Source: Halanaerobium sp046541575 (GTDB lineage Bacteria > Bacillota > Halanaerobiia > Halanaerobiales > Halanaerobiaceae). From it: DNA of 26,847 nt. The position numbers and the translations under genes are program-made. This document shows positions 6,863 to 15,491 of this stretch, one piece after another. Position 1 is the first letter of the stretch, and each line of letters begins with the position of its first letter. The DNA lies in assembly GCA_046541575.1 (NCBI GenBank), contig JBKHDA010000028.1:1-26847 (forward strand). The letters are read 5' to 3'. The notes under the pieces are model-generated. The model was given only the letters and a program-made list of their open reading frames with translations. It had not been told where the DNA came from and did no database searches.

Positions 6863-7828
6863 TTATTTTCCCTGAAACTTAGTCAGGGTCTTACCATCTA
6901 AATAATTAAACTGCCTTCCCTGATATGTCTCCCGTTTCTTCATCTTTTTTATAATTTGCTCATGTATTTCCCACCAGGGAGTATTCCAGTTTACAAAAAG
7001 AGTTTCTTCCCCGGGTGCTCTTCCTATCAGGCGCTGTACTGCTATATCAGGAGACAGATTCTCTAAAAATAAAATAACTCGTTCAATATATTCTGTAAGA
7101 GAACAAATTTCCAATTCTCCCTTTTTATATTGTTTGGCAAAAACCGAATTTTCTCTAACATAAAGGGCATGAAGTTTAACATGATTAATTTTTAATGCCG
7201 ATAAGATTCTTGCCCCCTCAATTACATCCTCTCTGCTGTCTCCAGGCAAATTTAGTATCAGATGAGCACCAACCTCAACATCTAATCTCTTAGCTGTTAA
7301 AACTGCATTAATAAACTCCGCCAGCCCATGCTGTCTATTAACTTTCTTTAAAGTCTTATAATTTACTGTCTGCAGACCAAATTCAAAAGCCAGCTCAATT
7401 TCTTTGTCATTTTCTGCTAAAGTATTTTTTAAAGAAGCCATATATTTTTCACTAATTGAATCAGGTCTGGTTGAAAAATATACTGCTTTAACTCCCTCAA
7501 CCTCTGCAGCTTTTTTTGTATATTCTTTTAATTTCGCAAGGGGCAGATAGGTATTGGTGTAATTTTGGAAATAAGCTATAAACTGATCTACACCGTAGCG
7601 CTCCCCAATATATTCTTTATTTTCTAACAGTTGACTTTTAACTGACATATCATCAGGCAGCATCTCAAAATCTGCTCCCTCTTCCCCGCAAAAGTAACAG
7701 CCTTCTTCTGCAAAACTGCCGTCTCTGTTGGGACAGGTTGTTGGTAAATTTACAGGTAATTTATATGTTTTCTCTCCATATTTATCTTTTAAAAACTGTG
7801 AATATTTATAATAGGGTTCTGCTTCCAT
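6863..7828 (-). CDS. ytqA: TIGR01212 family radical SAM protein (YtqA/YhcC-like)
   Basis: The 321-aa protein has the family's cysteine signature TCPNRDG...GCYFCGEEG (Cys32, Cys44, Cys47), which would bind a [4Fe-4S] cluster and S-adenosylmethionine. The barrel follows: FQNYTNTY near 98, YFSTRPD near 127, FEFGLQTVNYKTL near 158 and HLILNLPGDSREDV near 199. The C-terminus (VNWNTPWWEIHEQI, RQFNYLDG) also fits. The family's reaction is not firmly known to me; a tRNA or nucleotide modification role is often suspected. ATG at 7828 follows AAGAGGTG. It lies 11 bp after the PHP gene, so the two form an operon. Confidence 0.9.
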   Translation of the reverse strand: MEAEPYYKYSQFLKDKYGEKTYKLPVNLPTTCPNRDGSFAEEGCYFCGEEGADFEMLPDDMSVKSQLLENKEYIGERYGVDQFIAYFQNYTNTYLPLAKLKEYTKKAAEVEGVKAVYFSTRPDSISEKYMASLKNTLAENDKEIELAFEFGLQTVNYKTLKKVNRQHGLAEFINAVLTAKRLDVEVGAHLILNLPGDSREDVIEGARILSALKINHVKLHALYVRENSVFAKQYKKGELEICSLTEYIERVILFLENLSPDIAVQRLIGRAPGEETLFVNWNTPWWEIHEQIIKKMKKRETYQGRQFNYLDGKTLTKFQGK

Positions 7829-7839
7829 TTCTACACCTC

Positions 7840-8589
7840 TTAAACTGTTTTCTTGAATTTCTCCAATCTCTTATTTCTTGCTTTTAAATAGTTCATTACA
7901 CTTTCTGTACTGCGGTTAACTATTAATTCTGGCTCAAAATTTTCACTTTCGAAAATGAAATTCAGGCTTGAATATTCTCCAATTTCATCATAAAAATGAG
8001 CATCACTATTTACAGCTAGTTTAAAATTATATTTTCTGGCAAGTTTTAATAGTTCAAGTGATTTATTTTTTATACCCCGAGTGTGATCTTTTTTGGGACT
8101 GTATGAGCTTGCATTTAATTCTAAAATAACATTATTTTTAGCTGCAGCTGCAGCAACTTTTTCTAAATACAGTGGATATTCTCTCTGTACCGGATGAGTA
8201 ATCATATCAAGATATGGATTCTCCATTGCTTTAATTGTTGCCTCAGTATAATCTTTCTTATTTGCTAAAGTATGTCCAGTTAAACGATGGATACCGGCTG
8301 AAACAAATTCAAGCCTGTCAAGTTCTTCTGCAGCTAAGTCTAATTTGCCATCATCTAAAATATTTGCTTCTACACCTTTAATAATTCTAACTCCATATAA
8401 TTTTTCAGGTACAATAGAAATATTTCCAAAATGATAAATATGAGGACCACCCGGCATCTGAGGACCGTGATCGGTTAAAGCTATTAATTTAATTCCTTTT
8501 CTAAATGCACCCTTTGCCATTTCGTCTACTGTACAGTAAGCATGTCCACTTGCTACTGTATGAGTATGCAGATCAGTAGTAATTTTCAA
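7840..8589 (-). CDS. PHP-domain hydrolase (YcdX-type phosphatase family)
   Basis: The 249-aa protein is a single PHP domain. Visible metal-binding motifs are DLHTHT at 6-11, TDHGP near 40, GVEANI near 72, AGIHRLTG near 98, THPVQRE near 132, and NSDAH near 194. Members hydrolyse phosphomonoesters with a tri-metal centre; the substrate here is unknown. The start is TTG at 8589, with an AGGAAGGGAAG tract about 10 nt upstream; no ATG lies before the essential DLHTHT motif. It is followed after 11 bp by the YtqA-like gene. Confidence 0.85.
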   Translation of the reverse strand: MKITTDLHTHTVASGHAYCTVDEMAKGAFRKGIKLIALTDHGPQMPGGPHIYHFGNISIVPEKLYGVRIIKGVEANILDDGKLDLAAEELDRLEFVSAGIHRLTGHTLANKKDYTEATIKAMENPYLDMITHPVQREYPLYLEKVAAAAAKNNVILELNASSYSPKKDHTRGIKNKSLELLKLARKYNFKLAVNSDAHFYDEIGEYSSLNFIFESENFEPELIVNRSTESVMNYLKARNKRLEKFKKTV

Positions 8590-8714
8590 TATTAAAACAC
8601 TTCCCTTCCTTATTTACTTATTAGCTTATAAAAGACAGGTTAATAATACATTAAAAGTCTATTAATTATCTGTAAACATTTTAACAGTCCTGATAAATAA
8701 AAGCAAATCAAAGT

Positions 8715-8743
8715 GAAAAAGCCTGACATTAATGCCAGGCTTT
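8715..8743 (-). terminator. Rho-independent terminator downstream of pfp
   Basis: On the minus strand a 12-bp stem (AAAGCCTGGCAT/ATGTCAGGCTTT, one G-U pair) with a 2-nt loop ends in TTTTTC. It lies about 125 bp after the pfp stop codon. Confidence 0.8.
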
Positions 8744-8868
8744 AATTAATGTTTATTAAGTTGTCAAAAATTTAACTAACTTATTGAAGCTTGATAGATT
8801 TTATTAACTGAATCTTTAAGCACCTTATCAAATTCTTCAGCAAATTACTCTAAATTCAAATCCTACAG
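8744..8868 (-). other. Stop-interrupted, coding-like stretch in frame with the end of pfp
   Basis: After the TAG at 8869-8871 the same frame reads L, stop, DLNLE, stop, then FAEEFDKVLKDSVNKIYQ and ASIS before another stop. The last 22 codons look like an amphipathic helix from a real protein. It may be the remnant of a longer tail or of a lost downstream gene. There is no start or ribosome site of its own. Confidence 0.3.
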
Positions 8869-10104
8869 CTATCTATTCCCCTCAGTAGTCTCTAATTTGG
8901 CAAATTCAGGTAAAGAATTGATCAGTGGCATCTCAACCTTTCCCTGTATTAATGGTAATACATAATCTTTAAATTCTTCATTTACACCGTTCTGCGCCTT
9001 ATTTATATATTTTTCAGGCAGCAGTTTTACTTTATTAGCAACTTTTTCTGCAGAGACTTTAATTACTTCAGCCTGATATGGATTATTTGACACTCTCTCT
9101 AAAGCAATTGTCAGCCCTGATTCTCCAGCTAAAGCAGTCTCTACAGCCTTTACTCCAACTAAATAAGCTTCATTTCTATCTACCCCGGATGCACAGTGAG
9201 CTGCCGCCCTCTGCATTACATCAAACTTAATAGATTTAACCCGCTTACAGAGATTATCCCTGATAAAAGGAACAAGTGTCTCTGCTACACCTCCCAATCT
9301 TTTATGTTTGAAATGGTCATGGGCTGTACTATTGGCAGCGGTTATATATTCCCCATTTTTATCTTTTAAACCCTCTGATACCACTACGTTTATTGCTTTT
9401 TGTTCTTTCATTTTCTTTTCAACATCTCTAACAAAGTTGTTTATACTGAACTTTGACTCGGGAAGATAAATAAAATCTGGGGCTGCTAATTTATCATTAG
9501 AGGCCAGGATACTTGCAGCGGCAAGCCAGCCTGTACTGCGGCCCATCGTCTCAATAATATGAACATTTTTTACATCATAGACTCTGCTGTCTCTGGCAAT
9601 TTCCATAACTGAAGTTGCAATATATTTTGCAGCACTTCCATAGCCCGGACAGTGGTCTGTATGAACCATATCATTATCAATAGTTTTAGGAACCCCTATT
9701 ATTTTGATTCCAATTCCCTTTTCTCGTGCATAACTGTCCAATTTAGCAACTGTATCCATCGAGTCATTTCCACCAACATAAAAAACATAAGCAACATTCA
9801 ATCTTTCTACCAGCTCAAAAAATTTAATATAATCTTCTTCATTTTTATCATAATGATCAATTTTGTATCTACAGGTTCCAATTATTGTTGAAGGCGTATT
9901 ACTCAATAGATTTAATTCATTTTTATTTATATCAGTTAAATCTATAAATTCACCTTTTAAAAATCCCTGTATTCCAAATCTCATGGCATAAATTTTATCA
10001 ATATTTTCTTCATCTCTTATCGCATCAATTATTCCTTTATAACTGCTGTTAATAACTGCTGTCGGCCCACCGGATTGCCCAATCAAACAATTAGTTTTTT
10101 TCAT
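8869..10104 (-). CDS. pfp: Pyrophosphate-type 6-phosphofructokinase
   Basis: The 411-aa protein converts fructose 6-phosphate to fructose 1,6-bisphosphate. It belongs to the long PFK group: GQSGGPTAVIN near 9-19, VGGNDSMDTV near 110, PKTIDND near 139, ETMGRSTGWLAA near 186. Residue types at two positions diagnose the phosphoryl donor. GGND (Asp where ATP enzymes have Gly in GGDG) and PKTIDND (Lys where ATP enzymes have Gly) both indicate PPi, which makes the step reversible. ATG at 10104 has AGGAGG 7 nt upstream; the TTG two codons earlier is too close to it. The gene stands alone between two terminators. It complements the ATP-type pfkA at 14478. Confidence 0.9.
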   Translation of the reverse strand: MKKTNCLIGQSGGPTAVINSSYKGIIDAIRDEENIDKIYAMRFGIQGFLKGEFIDLTDINKNELNLLSNTPSTIIGTCRYKIDHYDKNEEDYIKFFELVERLNVAYVFYVGGNDSMDTVAKLDSYAREKGIGIKIIGVPKTIDNDMVHTDHCPGYGSAAKYIATSVMEIARDSRVYDVKNVHIIETMGRSTGWLAAASILASNDKLAAPDFIYLPESKFSINNFVRDVEKKMKEQKAINVVVSEGLKDKNGEYITAANSTAHDHFKHKRLGGVAETLVPFIRDNLCKRVKSIKFDVMQRAAAHCASGVDRNEAYLVGVKAVETALAGESGLTIALERVSNNPYQAEVIKVSAEKVANKVKLLPEKYINKAQNGVNEEFKDYVLPLIQGKVEMPLINSLPEFAKLETTEGNR

Positions 10105-10300
10105 TTTCAATCCTCCTCATAGCTAAATTAACCAGAAAATTAATTGAGTTAAGCCTCAGCATATCCTTTTTAGAACAAATATGCATTCACAGCAAATTTC
10201 AGATTCTTAAAATCCACGAACAATTTATAATAACCCTTATTATTATAATTAAATATTTTTTAGAAAATTCCTTCTTATATAAATAATTATTTTTAAGATA

Positions 10301-10328
10301 AAAAAAAGACGCCCTTAAAGGGAGTCTT
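10301..10328 (-). terminator. Terminator of the amino-acid ABC importer operon
   Basis: On the minus strand AAGACTCCCTT pairs with AAGGGCGTCTT, with one T-C mismatch and a very short loop, then a run of T. The stem overlaps the stop codon of the ATPase gene. Confidence 0.75.
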
Positions 10329-11055
10329 AATTTTGACTTAATATTTTTGTTAAAAAGCTCTGTATTCTTTCAGATTCAGGATTAACAAATATTTTTTCGG
10401 GAACCGTATCACTAATAATTTTACCATGATCCATAAATATTACTCGATCAGATACATCTCTGGAAAAGCCCATCTCATGTGTTACAATCAGCATAGTAAT
10501 ATTTTCTTCAGCCAAATCTCTGATTACTGTTAAAACTTCTCCAACTAATTCAGGATCTAAAGAAGAAGTAGGCTCATCAAAAAGCATAATATCGGGCTCC
10601 ATTGCCAGAGCTCTTGCAATGGCAACTCTCTGTTTTTGTCCTCCTGAAAGCTGGGCAGGATAACTATCCTTTTTATCATAGAGACCAACTTTTTTGAGCA
10701 GCTTTTCTGCTCTTATTTTAGCATTTTCTTTTTTTTCACCTTTTACAACTATTGGTGCTTCAATTAAATTACCCGTTACTGTTTTATGAGGGAAAAGATT
10801 AAAACCCTGAAAAACCATACCCATTTTCTCGTAAGCTTTTTTTCCGGATTCAGTAACCGAAATCCCTTCTATATATAATTCACCTGAATTAATTTCTTCC
10901 AGACCAATTAGTGAACGCAGAAGAGTACTTTTACCGGAACCGGAAGGACCAATAATCGAAATAACCTCTCCCTGCTTTACTTCAAAAGAGATTCCAGCCA
11001 ACACCTCCAGCTCACCAAAGCTTTTATGAATATTTTTAGCTTTTATCATTTCCAA
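10327..11055 (-). CDS. Polar amino-acid ABC transporter, ATP-binding subunit (GlnQ/HisP type)
   Basis: The protein (about 242 aa) powers uptake with the permease and binding protein upstream. Walker A is GPSGSGKST (about 36-44), the Q loop lies in GMVFQGFNLFPHKTV, the signature is LSGGQKQRVAIARAL, Walker B is IMLFDEPTSSLDP and the switch His is in VTHEMGF. The start is uncertain. A GTG at 11064 abuts the permease stop but lacks a ribosome site; TTG at 11055 is 6 nt after AGGTG; ATG at 11049 (MIKAKNIHKSFG) matches the usual family N-terminus. I list TTG. It is the last gene of the operon. Confidence 0.92.
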   Translation of the reverse strand: MEMIKAKNIHKSFGELEVLAGISFEVKQGEVISIIGPSGSGKSTLLRSLIGLEEINSGELYIEGISVTESGKKAYEKMGMVFQGFNLFPHKTVTGNLIEAPIVVKGEKKENAKIRAEKLLKKVGLYDKKDSYPAQLSGGQKQRVAIARALAMEPDIMLFDEPTSSLDPELVGEVLTVIRDLAEENITMLIVTHEMGFSRDVSDRVIFMDHGKIISDTVPEKIFVNPESERIQSFLTKILSQN

Positions 11056-11064
11056 AATTATCAC

Positions 11065-11709
11065 CTATTCGTAAACAGAATATTTTTCTTCTAATTTGCG
11101 GAAAACTGTAACAATAACTGAACTAATTACTAGATAAAATACTGCAGCTATTATAAAAGGTATAATAGAAAAATCCCTTGTTACAGCAACTTTAGCTGAA
11201 CGCAGTAAATCGCCCAGTCCAATCACAGCTACTAATGCACTATCTTTAACCAGATTTATTGCTTCATTACTGGTTGCTGGTAAAACTCTTTTTACAGTTT
11301 GAGGAATTATAATTCTGCTCATTGTCTGCCTGTAATTCATGCCAAGAACCTTTGCTGCCTCATACTGGCCCTCATTAATTGATTCGATTCCACCTCTAAA
11401 AATTTCAGTAAAATAAGCACCATAATTAACAATAAAAGTTAAAACAGCAGCCGGAAAAGGCTGCAGTGTTATACCAAGCACCGGCAGTCCATAATAGGCA
11501 AAGAAAAGCTGTAATAAAAGAGGTGTACCTCTAAATACCCAGGTGTAAAAAGATAAAATCGATTCTAAAAATGGAATTTTAGAGATTTTCCCCAGTGCTC
11601 CCGCTATTCCCACCAGTACAGAAAATACAGCTGTGGCCAAATAAAGCTGGAAGGTAACTATACTACCTTCCAGTATATATCCTGATACGTTAATTATATA
11701 ATCAAACAA
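11065..11709 (-). CDS. Polar amino-acid ABC transporter, permease subunit
   Basis: The 214-aa inner-membrane protein is of the His/Glu/Gln/Arg/opine permease group. About five membrane segments are visible (residues 10-35, 55-75, 83-103, 160-180 and 183-205). WVFRGTPLLLQLFF is the usual family sequence. The cytoplasmic EAA loop that docks the ATPase is EAAKVLGMNYRQTMSRIIIP. The start is TTG at 11709, 7 nt after GGAGG, and no ATG is better. It lies 11 bp after the binding-protein gene and directly before the ATPase gene. Confidence 0.93.
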   Translation of the reverse strand: MFDYIINVSGYILEGSIVTFQLYLATAVFSVLVGIAGALGKISKIPFLESILSFYTWVFRGTPLLLQLFFAYYGLPVLGITLQPFPAAVLTFIVNYGAYFTEIFRGGIESINEGQYEAAKVLGMNYRQTMSRIIIPQTVKRVLPATSNEAINLVKDSALVAVIGLGDLLRSAKVAVTRDFSIIPFIIAAVFYLVISSVIVTVFRKLEEKYSVYE

Positions 11710-11720
11710 ATAAATGCCTC

Positions 11721-12515
11721 CTACTTAAGAACAATATCTTCTCCAAACCATTTTTCTGAAATTTCAGCTGCTGTACCATCTTCAATCATCTCATCTAATG
11801 CCTCATTCAGTGCTTCTCTAAAAGAATCTGCTCCATCTCTTACTCCAACTCCATACTCTTCTCCACCAAAATCTTCTTCGAGAACTTTAAACTGACCGGG
11901 ACGCTGACTCATATAATAACGGCCAACAATAACATCTAAAACAACCGCCTGGACTCTTCCAGTTTGTAAATCCATTAATGCTTCAGTATTATTTGAGAAC
12001 TGACGCAGTTCTTCAAAACTATCCATTACTTCCGGCTCTGATTCTACTGCACTAACTGCACTACTTCCCAACTGAATTCCAACAATCTTATCAGCCAGAT
12101 CATCTTTTGTTTCAATATCACTATCTTTTTGAACCATAATACTCTGAGAATTTTCAAGATAGGGCTTAGTGAAATCAATACTTTCTTCTCTTTCTTCAGT
12201 AATAGTCAGTCCATTCCAGATCACATCAATCGTTCCATTTTTAAGGCTTAAAATTACTCCATCCCAGTCAACAGCTTTAAACTCAACTTCAACTCCCAGT
12301 CTTTTGGCTGCTTCCTTGGCTAAATCTATATCAAAACCAACAATTTCTCCACTATCATCTCTAAAACCCATTGGTGGGAAACTGTCATCAAGTCCTACTA
12401 CCATTTTACCTTCTTCCTGAATCTCAGCCAGAGAATCTTCGGCCATTACATTACCACCAATTAAAAGCAAAGCTAAAATCACTACTACAAAAATATTAAA
12501 TAAATTGTTTTTCAT
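11721..12515 (-). CDS. Extracellular solute-binding protein family 3 (polar amino acids)
   Basis: The 264-aa protein starts with a signal peptide (MKNNLFNIFVVVILALLLIG, cut after about VMA-ED). There is no lipobox cysteine, so it should be soluble rather than a lipoprotein. That suits a cell with an outer membrane and periplasm. The mature part has the family layout: KMVVGLDDSFPPMGFRD, IVGFDIDLAKEAAKRLG, DWDGVILSLKNGTIDVI and FTKPYLENSQSIMV. The Arg and Asp typical of amino-acid binding are visible in ERE-ESIDF and AVVLDVIVG. It is the first gene of the importer operon, behind a consensus promoter at 12547-12575. The exact substrate cannot be read. Confidence 0.92.
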   Translation of the reverse strand: MKNNLFNIFVVVILALLLIGGNVMAEDSLAEIQEEGKMVVGLDDSFPPMGFRDDSGEIVGFDIDLAKEAAKRLGVEVEFKAVDWDGVILSLKNGTIDVIWNGLTITEEREESIDFTKPYLENSQSIMVQKDSDIETKDDLADKIVGIQLGSSAVSAVESEPEVMDSFEELRQFSNNTEALMDLQTGRVQAVVLDVIVGRYYMSQRPGQFKVLEEDFGGEEYGVGVRDGADSFREALNEALDEMIEDGTAAEISEKWFGEDIVLK

Positions 12516-12546
12516 TCTTTTTTTCCTCCTTGATTTCTTTTACTCT

Positions 12547-12575
12547 ATTATACTTTATTACTTTATTGTTGTAAA
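12547..12575 (-). promoter_or_regulatory. Sigma-A promoter of the ABC importer operon
   Basis: TTTACA (12575-12570), 17 bp, TATAAT (12552-12547). A strong ribosome site (GGAGG) follows just before the ATG at 12515. Confidence 0.8.
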
Positions 12576-12639
12576 GTGCTGATGTAAAAAATATTGAATA
12601 AATCAAAATCTTTTTTCAGAACAATAATATCTCTTCAAA

Positions 12640-12673
12640 CATAAATAAGAGGACGAATTACTATTCGCCCTCT
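12640..12673 (-). terminator. Terminator after pyk
   Basis: On the minus strand AGAGGGCGAAT pairs with ATTCGTCCTCT (11 bp, one G-U pair) across AGTA. The T tract is weak (TATTTATG). It lies about 28 bp past the pyk stop codon. Confidence 0.65.
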
Positions 12674-12700
12674 ACTTTAAATCTATAATTTTACTTTAAT

Positions 12701-14455
12701 TTACTTAAGATGTGCCTGACCTCTATAAACTAAGCCTCTAACACCATCTACAGTAATTATCTCACCATCTTTAAAGTCATCACTGATATCTCCAGTATTA
12801 ACTACTACAGGAATACCAATATTTAGACCAACAATTGCAGGGTGTGAGGTTAAACCTCCACCATAGGTAACTACTGCAGCAGCTTTCTTCATTGCAGGTA
12901 TATAATCCCGGTCAGTCATAGGAGCAATCATAATATCTCCTTCTTCAATCTTTTCAATTGCTTCTTCTGCACTCTTAACCAGTTTAGCTTTTCCAACTGC
13001 TATGCTCTTACCAATTCCCTGACCATCAGCAACTGGCTTACCAACAACATCAATTTTGATTAAGTTAGTTGTACCAGAAATACCAACAGGAGTACCAGCT
13101 GTAATTGTTACCAGATCTCCTTCTTCAATTAGCTTGTGCTCAACAGCAGTAGAAATAGCATTATCCATCATTTCATCAGTTGTAGAGCTTCTGGCTGCAA
13201 GTAATGGAGAAACTCCCCAGGTCATTGCCAGCTGATGTAATACTCTCTTATTTGGTGTAACAGCAATAATAGGTGTCTGCGGTCTATATTTAGAAACTGT
13301 ACGTGCAGTTAGACCGGAACCTGTAGATGTAATAATTGCTTCTGCCCCGAGTTCTTCTGAAGTCTGACAGGTGGCAAGTGAAATTGCAGCAGTTACAGAA
13401 TCAGCTGCAAATTCATATTTGCCGGCAAATTTATCTCTATAACTTTCGGAGTTTTCAACTTCTTGAGCAATCTGAGCCATAGTCTTTACTGATTCTACAG
13501 GATATTTACCGGCTGCAGATTCTCCAGATAGCATGGTTGCATCTGTTCCATCATAAATAGCATTTGCAACATCAGAAGCCTCAGCTCTTGTTGGACGAGG
13601 ATTTCTGATCATTGAATCAAGCATCTGAGTAGCAGTAATTACAGGTTTTGATGCTTCATTACATTTTTTGATCATCATCTTCTGTACAATTGGTACCTTT
13701 TCTGCAGGGATTTCTACTCCCAGGTCACCACGAGCAACCATAATTCCATCTGCTACTTCTAAAATAGAATCAAGATTTTCTACACCTTCCTGATTTTCTA
13801 TTTTAGCAATAATGAAAATACCTTCATCTCCACTCTCTTCTAAAATTTTACGAATTTCAATTACATCATCAGCTTTACGAACAAAAGAAGCAGCAATAAA
13901 ATGCATTCCCTGTTCTACACCAAAACGGATATCTGAAATATCTTTTTCTGTTAGAGCAGGTAAACTTACTTTGACTCCTGGTAAGTTAACACCTTTACGA
14001 GAACCAAGTTCTCCACCATTAACAACTTTAGTTACTAGATCATCACCATTAATTGCTGTAACTTCAAGTTCAATTAAGCCATCATCAATTAAGATTTTAT
14101 TTCCAACTTCCATATCCTGTGCTAGATCCTTGTAAGATACAGAAATTTTATCAGTTGTACCTTCAACATCTTCTTTAGAAATAACTAGCTCAGAACCAGC
14201 TTCTAACTGAATCTTGTCACCCTTCATTTCTCCAGTTCTAATTTCAGGGCCTTTTGTATCAAGCATTAAACCCACAGTTTTACCTGTTTCTTTTTCTGCC
14301 TGCTTAACCATATCGATTCTCTGCATATGTTCTTCATGATCTCCATGAGAGAAATTCATCCGGGCCACATTCATCCCTGCATTTACAACGTCCTTGATGA
14401 TTTCTTTATCATTTGTTGCTGGTCCTAAAGTACATACTATCTTCGTTTTTCTCAT
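12701..14455 (-). CDS. pyk: Pyruvate kinase with C-terminal PEP-utilising swivel domain
   Basis: The 584-aa enzyme transfers phosphate from phosphoenolpyruvate to ADP, the last step of glycolysis. The N-terminal barrel opens with TKIVCTLGPATND and NVARMNFSHG. Active-site stretches are FIIAKIENQEGV (catalytic Lys), GIMVARGDLGVEIP and ITATQMLDSMI near 275. The regulatory domain spans about 350-475. Residues 480-584 form an extra phosphohistidine-type domain (VVTYGGGLTSHPAIVGL), the extension found in Bacillus and related pyruvate kinases. A histidine is present in that motif. ATG at 14455 follows GGGAGG; pfkA ends 22 bp upstream, so pyk is the last gene of the mtrB-pfkA-pyk operon. Confidence 0.97.
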   Translation of the reverse strand: MRKTKIVCTLGPATNDKEIIKDVVNAGMNVARMNFSHGDHEEHMQRIDMVKQAEKETGKTVGLMLDTKGPEIRTGEMKGDKIQLEAGSELVISKEDVEGTTDKISVSYKDLAQDMEVGNKILIDDGLIELEVTAINGDDLVTKVVNGGELGSRKGVNLPGVKVSLPALTEKDISDIRFGVEQGMHFIAASFVRKADDVIEIRKILEESGDEGIFIIAKIENQEGVENLDSILEVADGIMVARGDLGVEIPAEKVPIVQKMMIKKCNEASKPVITATQMLDSMIRNPRPTRAEASDVANAIYDGTDATMLSGESAAGKYPVESVKTMAQIAQEVENSESYRDKFAGKYEFAADSVTAAISLATCQTSEELGAEAIITSTGSGLTARTVSKYRPQTPIIAVTPNKRVLHQLAMTWGVSPLLAARSSTTDEMMDNAISTAVEHKLIEEGDLVTITAGTPVGISGTTNLIKIDVVGKPVADGQGIGKSIAVGKAKLVKSAEEAIEKIEEGDIMIAPMTDRDYIPAMKKAAAVVTYGGGLTSHPAIVGLNIGIPVVVNTGDISDDFKDGEIITVDGVRGLVYRGQAHLK

Positions 14456-14477
14456 ATTAACCTCCCAGTTATTTTAC

Positions 14478-15476
14478 TTACATAGATAAAATGTTTGCTA
14501 ATTTATAAATATCCATATTTATGGTCTGAGTCTTTTTAATTGCATCCTTAATTTCACAGGAACCTATAGAATTATCCTTGTAATTAACCATTTTATCTCT
14601 TTTACCTTCCAGTAAAAGTTCAACAGCTTTAGCTCCCATACGGCTGGCTACAATTCTGTCTGTTGCAGTAGGACTTCCACCCCGCTGCAGGTGACCTAAA
14701 ATAGTAACTCTAGTTTCCATACCAGTTCTATCTCTAATTAAGTCCCCCATAGCCATCCCGGGACTGCCGTGATATTCACTTAAATCGGCAAATGGGGCCT
14801 TTACTCCCTCTGCAATTAAAATAAGACTATGTAACTTACCTCTATCAAAGCCTTGTGTAATTTTATCACAAACTTCCTGTGGTGTAAAATCTATTTCCGG
14901 AACTAAAATATATTCAGCTCCACCAGCCAGTCCGGTCATTAATGCTAAATAACCAGAATCTCGACCCATGCATTCTATTACAAATGTTCTTTCATGTGAG
15001 GTGGCTGTATCTCTAATTTTATTAATTGCATCTAAAATTGTGTTCATAGCGGTATCAACACCGATTGTATAATCAGTACAGGAAAGATCATTATCAATAG
15101 TACCTGGAATACCAACTGCTTTAATGTCACTTTCAGCATTTATTTTCTGGACTCCTTTTAAGGAACCATCACCACCAATTACAACAACGGCCTCTATACC
15201 TTCTTCTTCCAAATTAGCATATGCTTTTTTTCTCCCCGCTTCTGTTATAAACTCCTTACAGCGGGCAGAAAGCAAAATTGTCCCTCCCCGCTGAACAATA
15301 TCTGCAACAGATCCTCGTTCCATTGGAAAGAAATCTTTTTCAATTAACCCCTTATATCCATGTCTAACTCCAATTACTTTCAGTCCCTTATAGATAGCTG
15401 TTCTAACAACAGCTCTTATAGCAGGATTCATGCCCGGGGCATCTCCTCCACTTGTAAGTACTGCAATTTTATTCAT
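14478..15476 (-). CDS. pfkA: ATP-dependent 6-phosphofructokinase
   Basis: The 332-aa protein is the standard bacterial PFK-1. It starts with KIAVLTSGGDAPGMNPAIRA. GGDGS at 101-105 and PGTIDND at 124-130 carry the two glycines that mark ATP use, in contrast with the pfp product at 8869. Other active-site stretches are ECMGRDSGYLAL near 168, LIAEGVK near 217 and ILGHLQRGGSPTATDR near 259. It commits fructose 6-phosphate to glycolysis in the cytoplasm and is normally allosteric. ATG at 15476 has GGAGGAG upstream. It lies 15 bp after the small DUF2007-like gene and is transcribed with mtrB and pyk. Confidence 0.97.
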   Translation of the reverse strand: MNKIAVLTSGGDAPGMNPAIRAVVRTAIYKGLKVIGVRHGYKGLIEKDFFPMERGSVADIVQRGGTILLSARCKEFITEAGRKKAYANLEEEGIEAVVVIGGDGSLKGVQKINAESDIKAVGIPGTIDNDLSCTDYTIGVDTAMNTILDAINKIRDTATSHERTFVIECMGRDSGYLALMTGLAGGAEYILVPEIDFTPQEVCDKITQGFDRGKLHSLILIAEGVKAPFADLSEYHGSPGMAMGDLIRDRTGMETRVTILGHLQRGGSPTATDRIVASRMGAKAVELLLEGKRDKMVNYKDNSIGSCEIKDAIKKTQTINMDIYKLANILSM

Positions 15477-15491
15477 TTTTTACTCCTCCAA

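Noticed and set aside
8869..10104. pfp and pfkA as a recent gene duplication
   Set aside because: They differ in length (411 vs 332 aa), donor-site residues and overall sequence; they belong to separate PFK groups.
12169..12420. Open frame on the plus strand opposite the solute-binding protein gene
   Set aside because: Ser/Pro/Leu-rich shadow of a well-supported gene, without start signals.
13812..14135. Open frame on the plus strand opposite pyk
   Set aside because: Antisense to a strongly conserved gene, with no ribosome site; its low-complexity Ser/Leu/Pro product is typical of a shadow frame.
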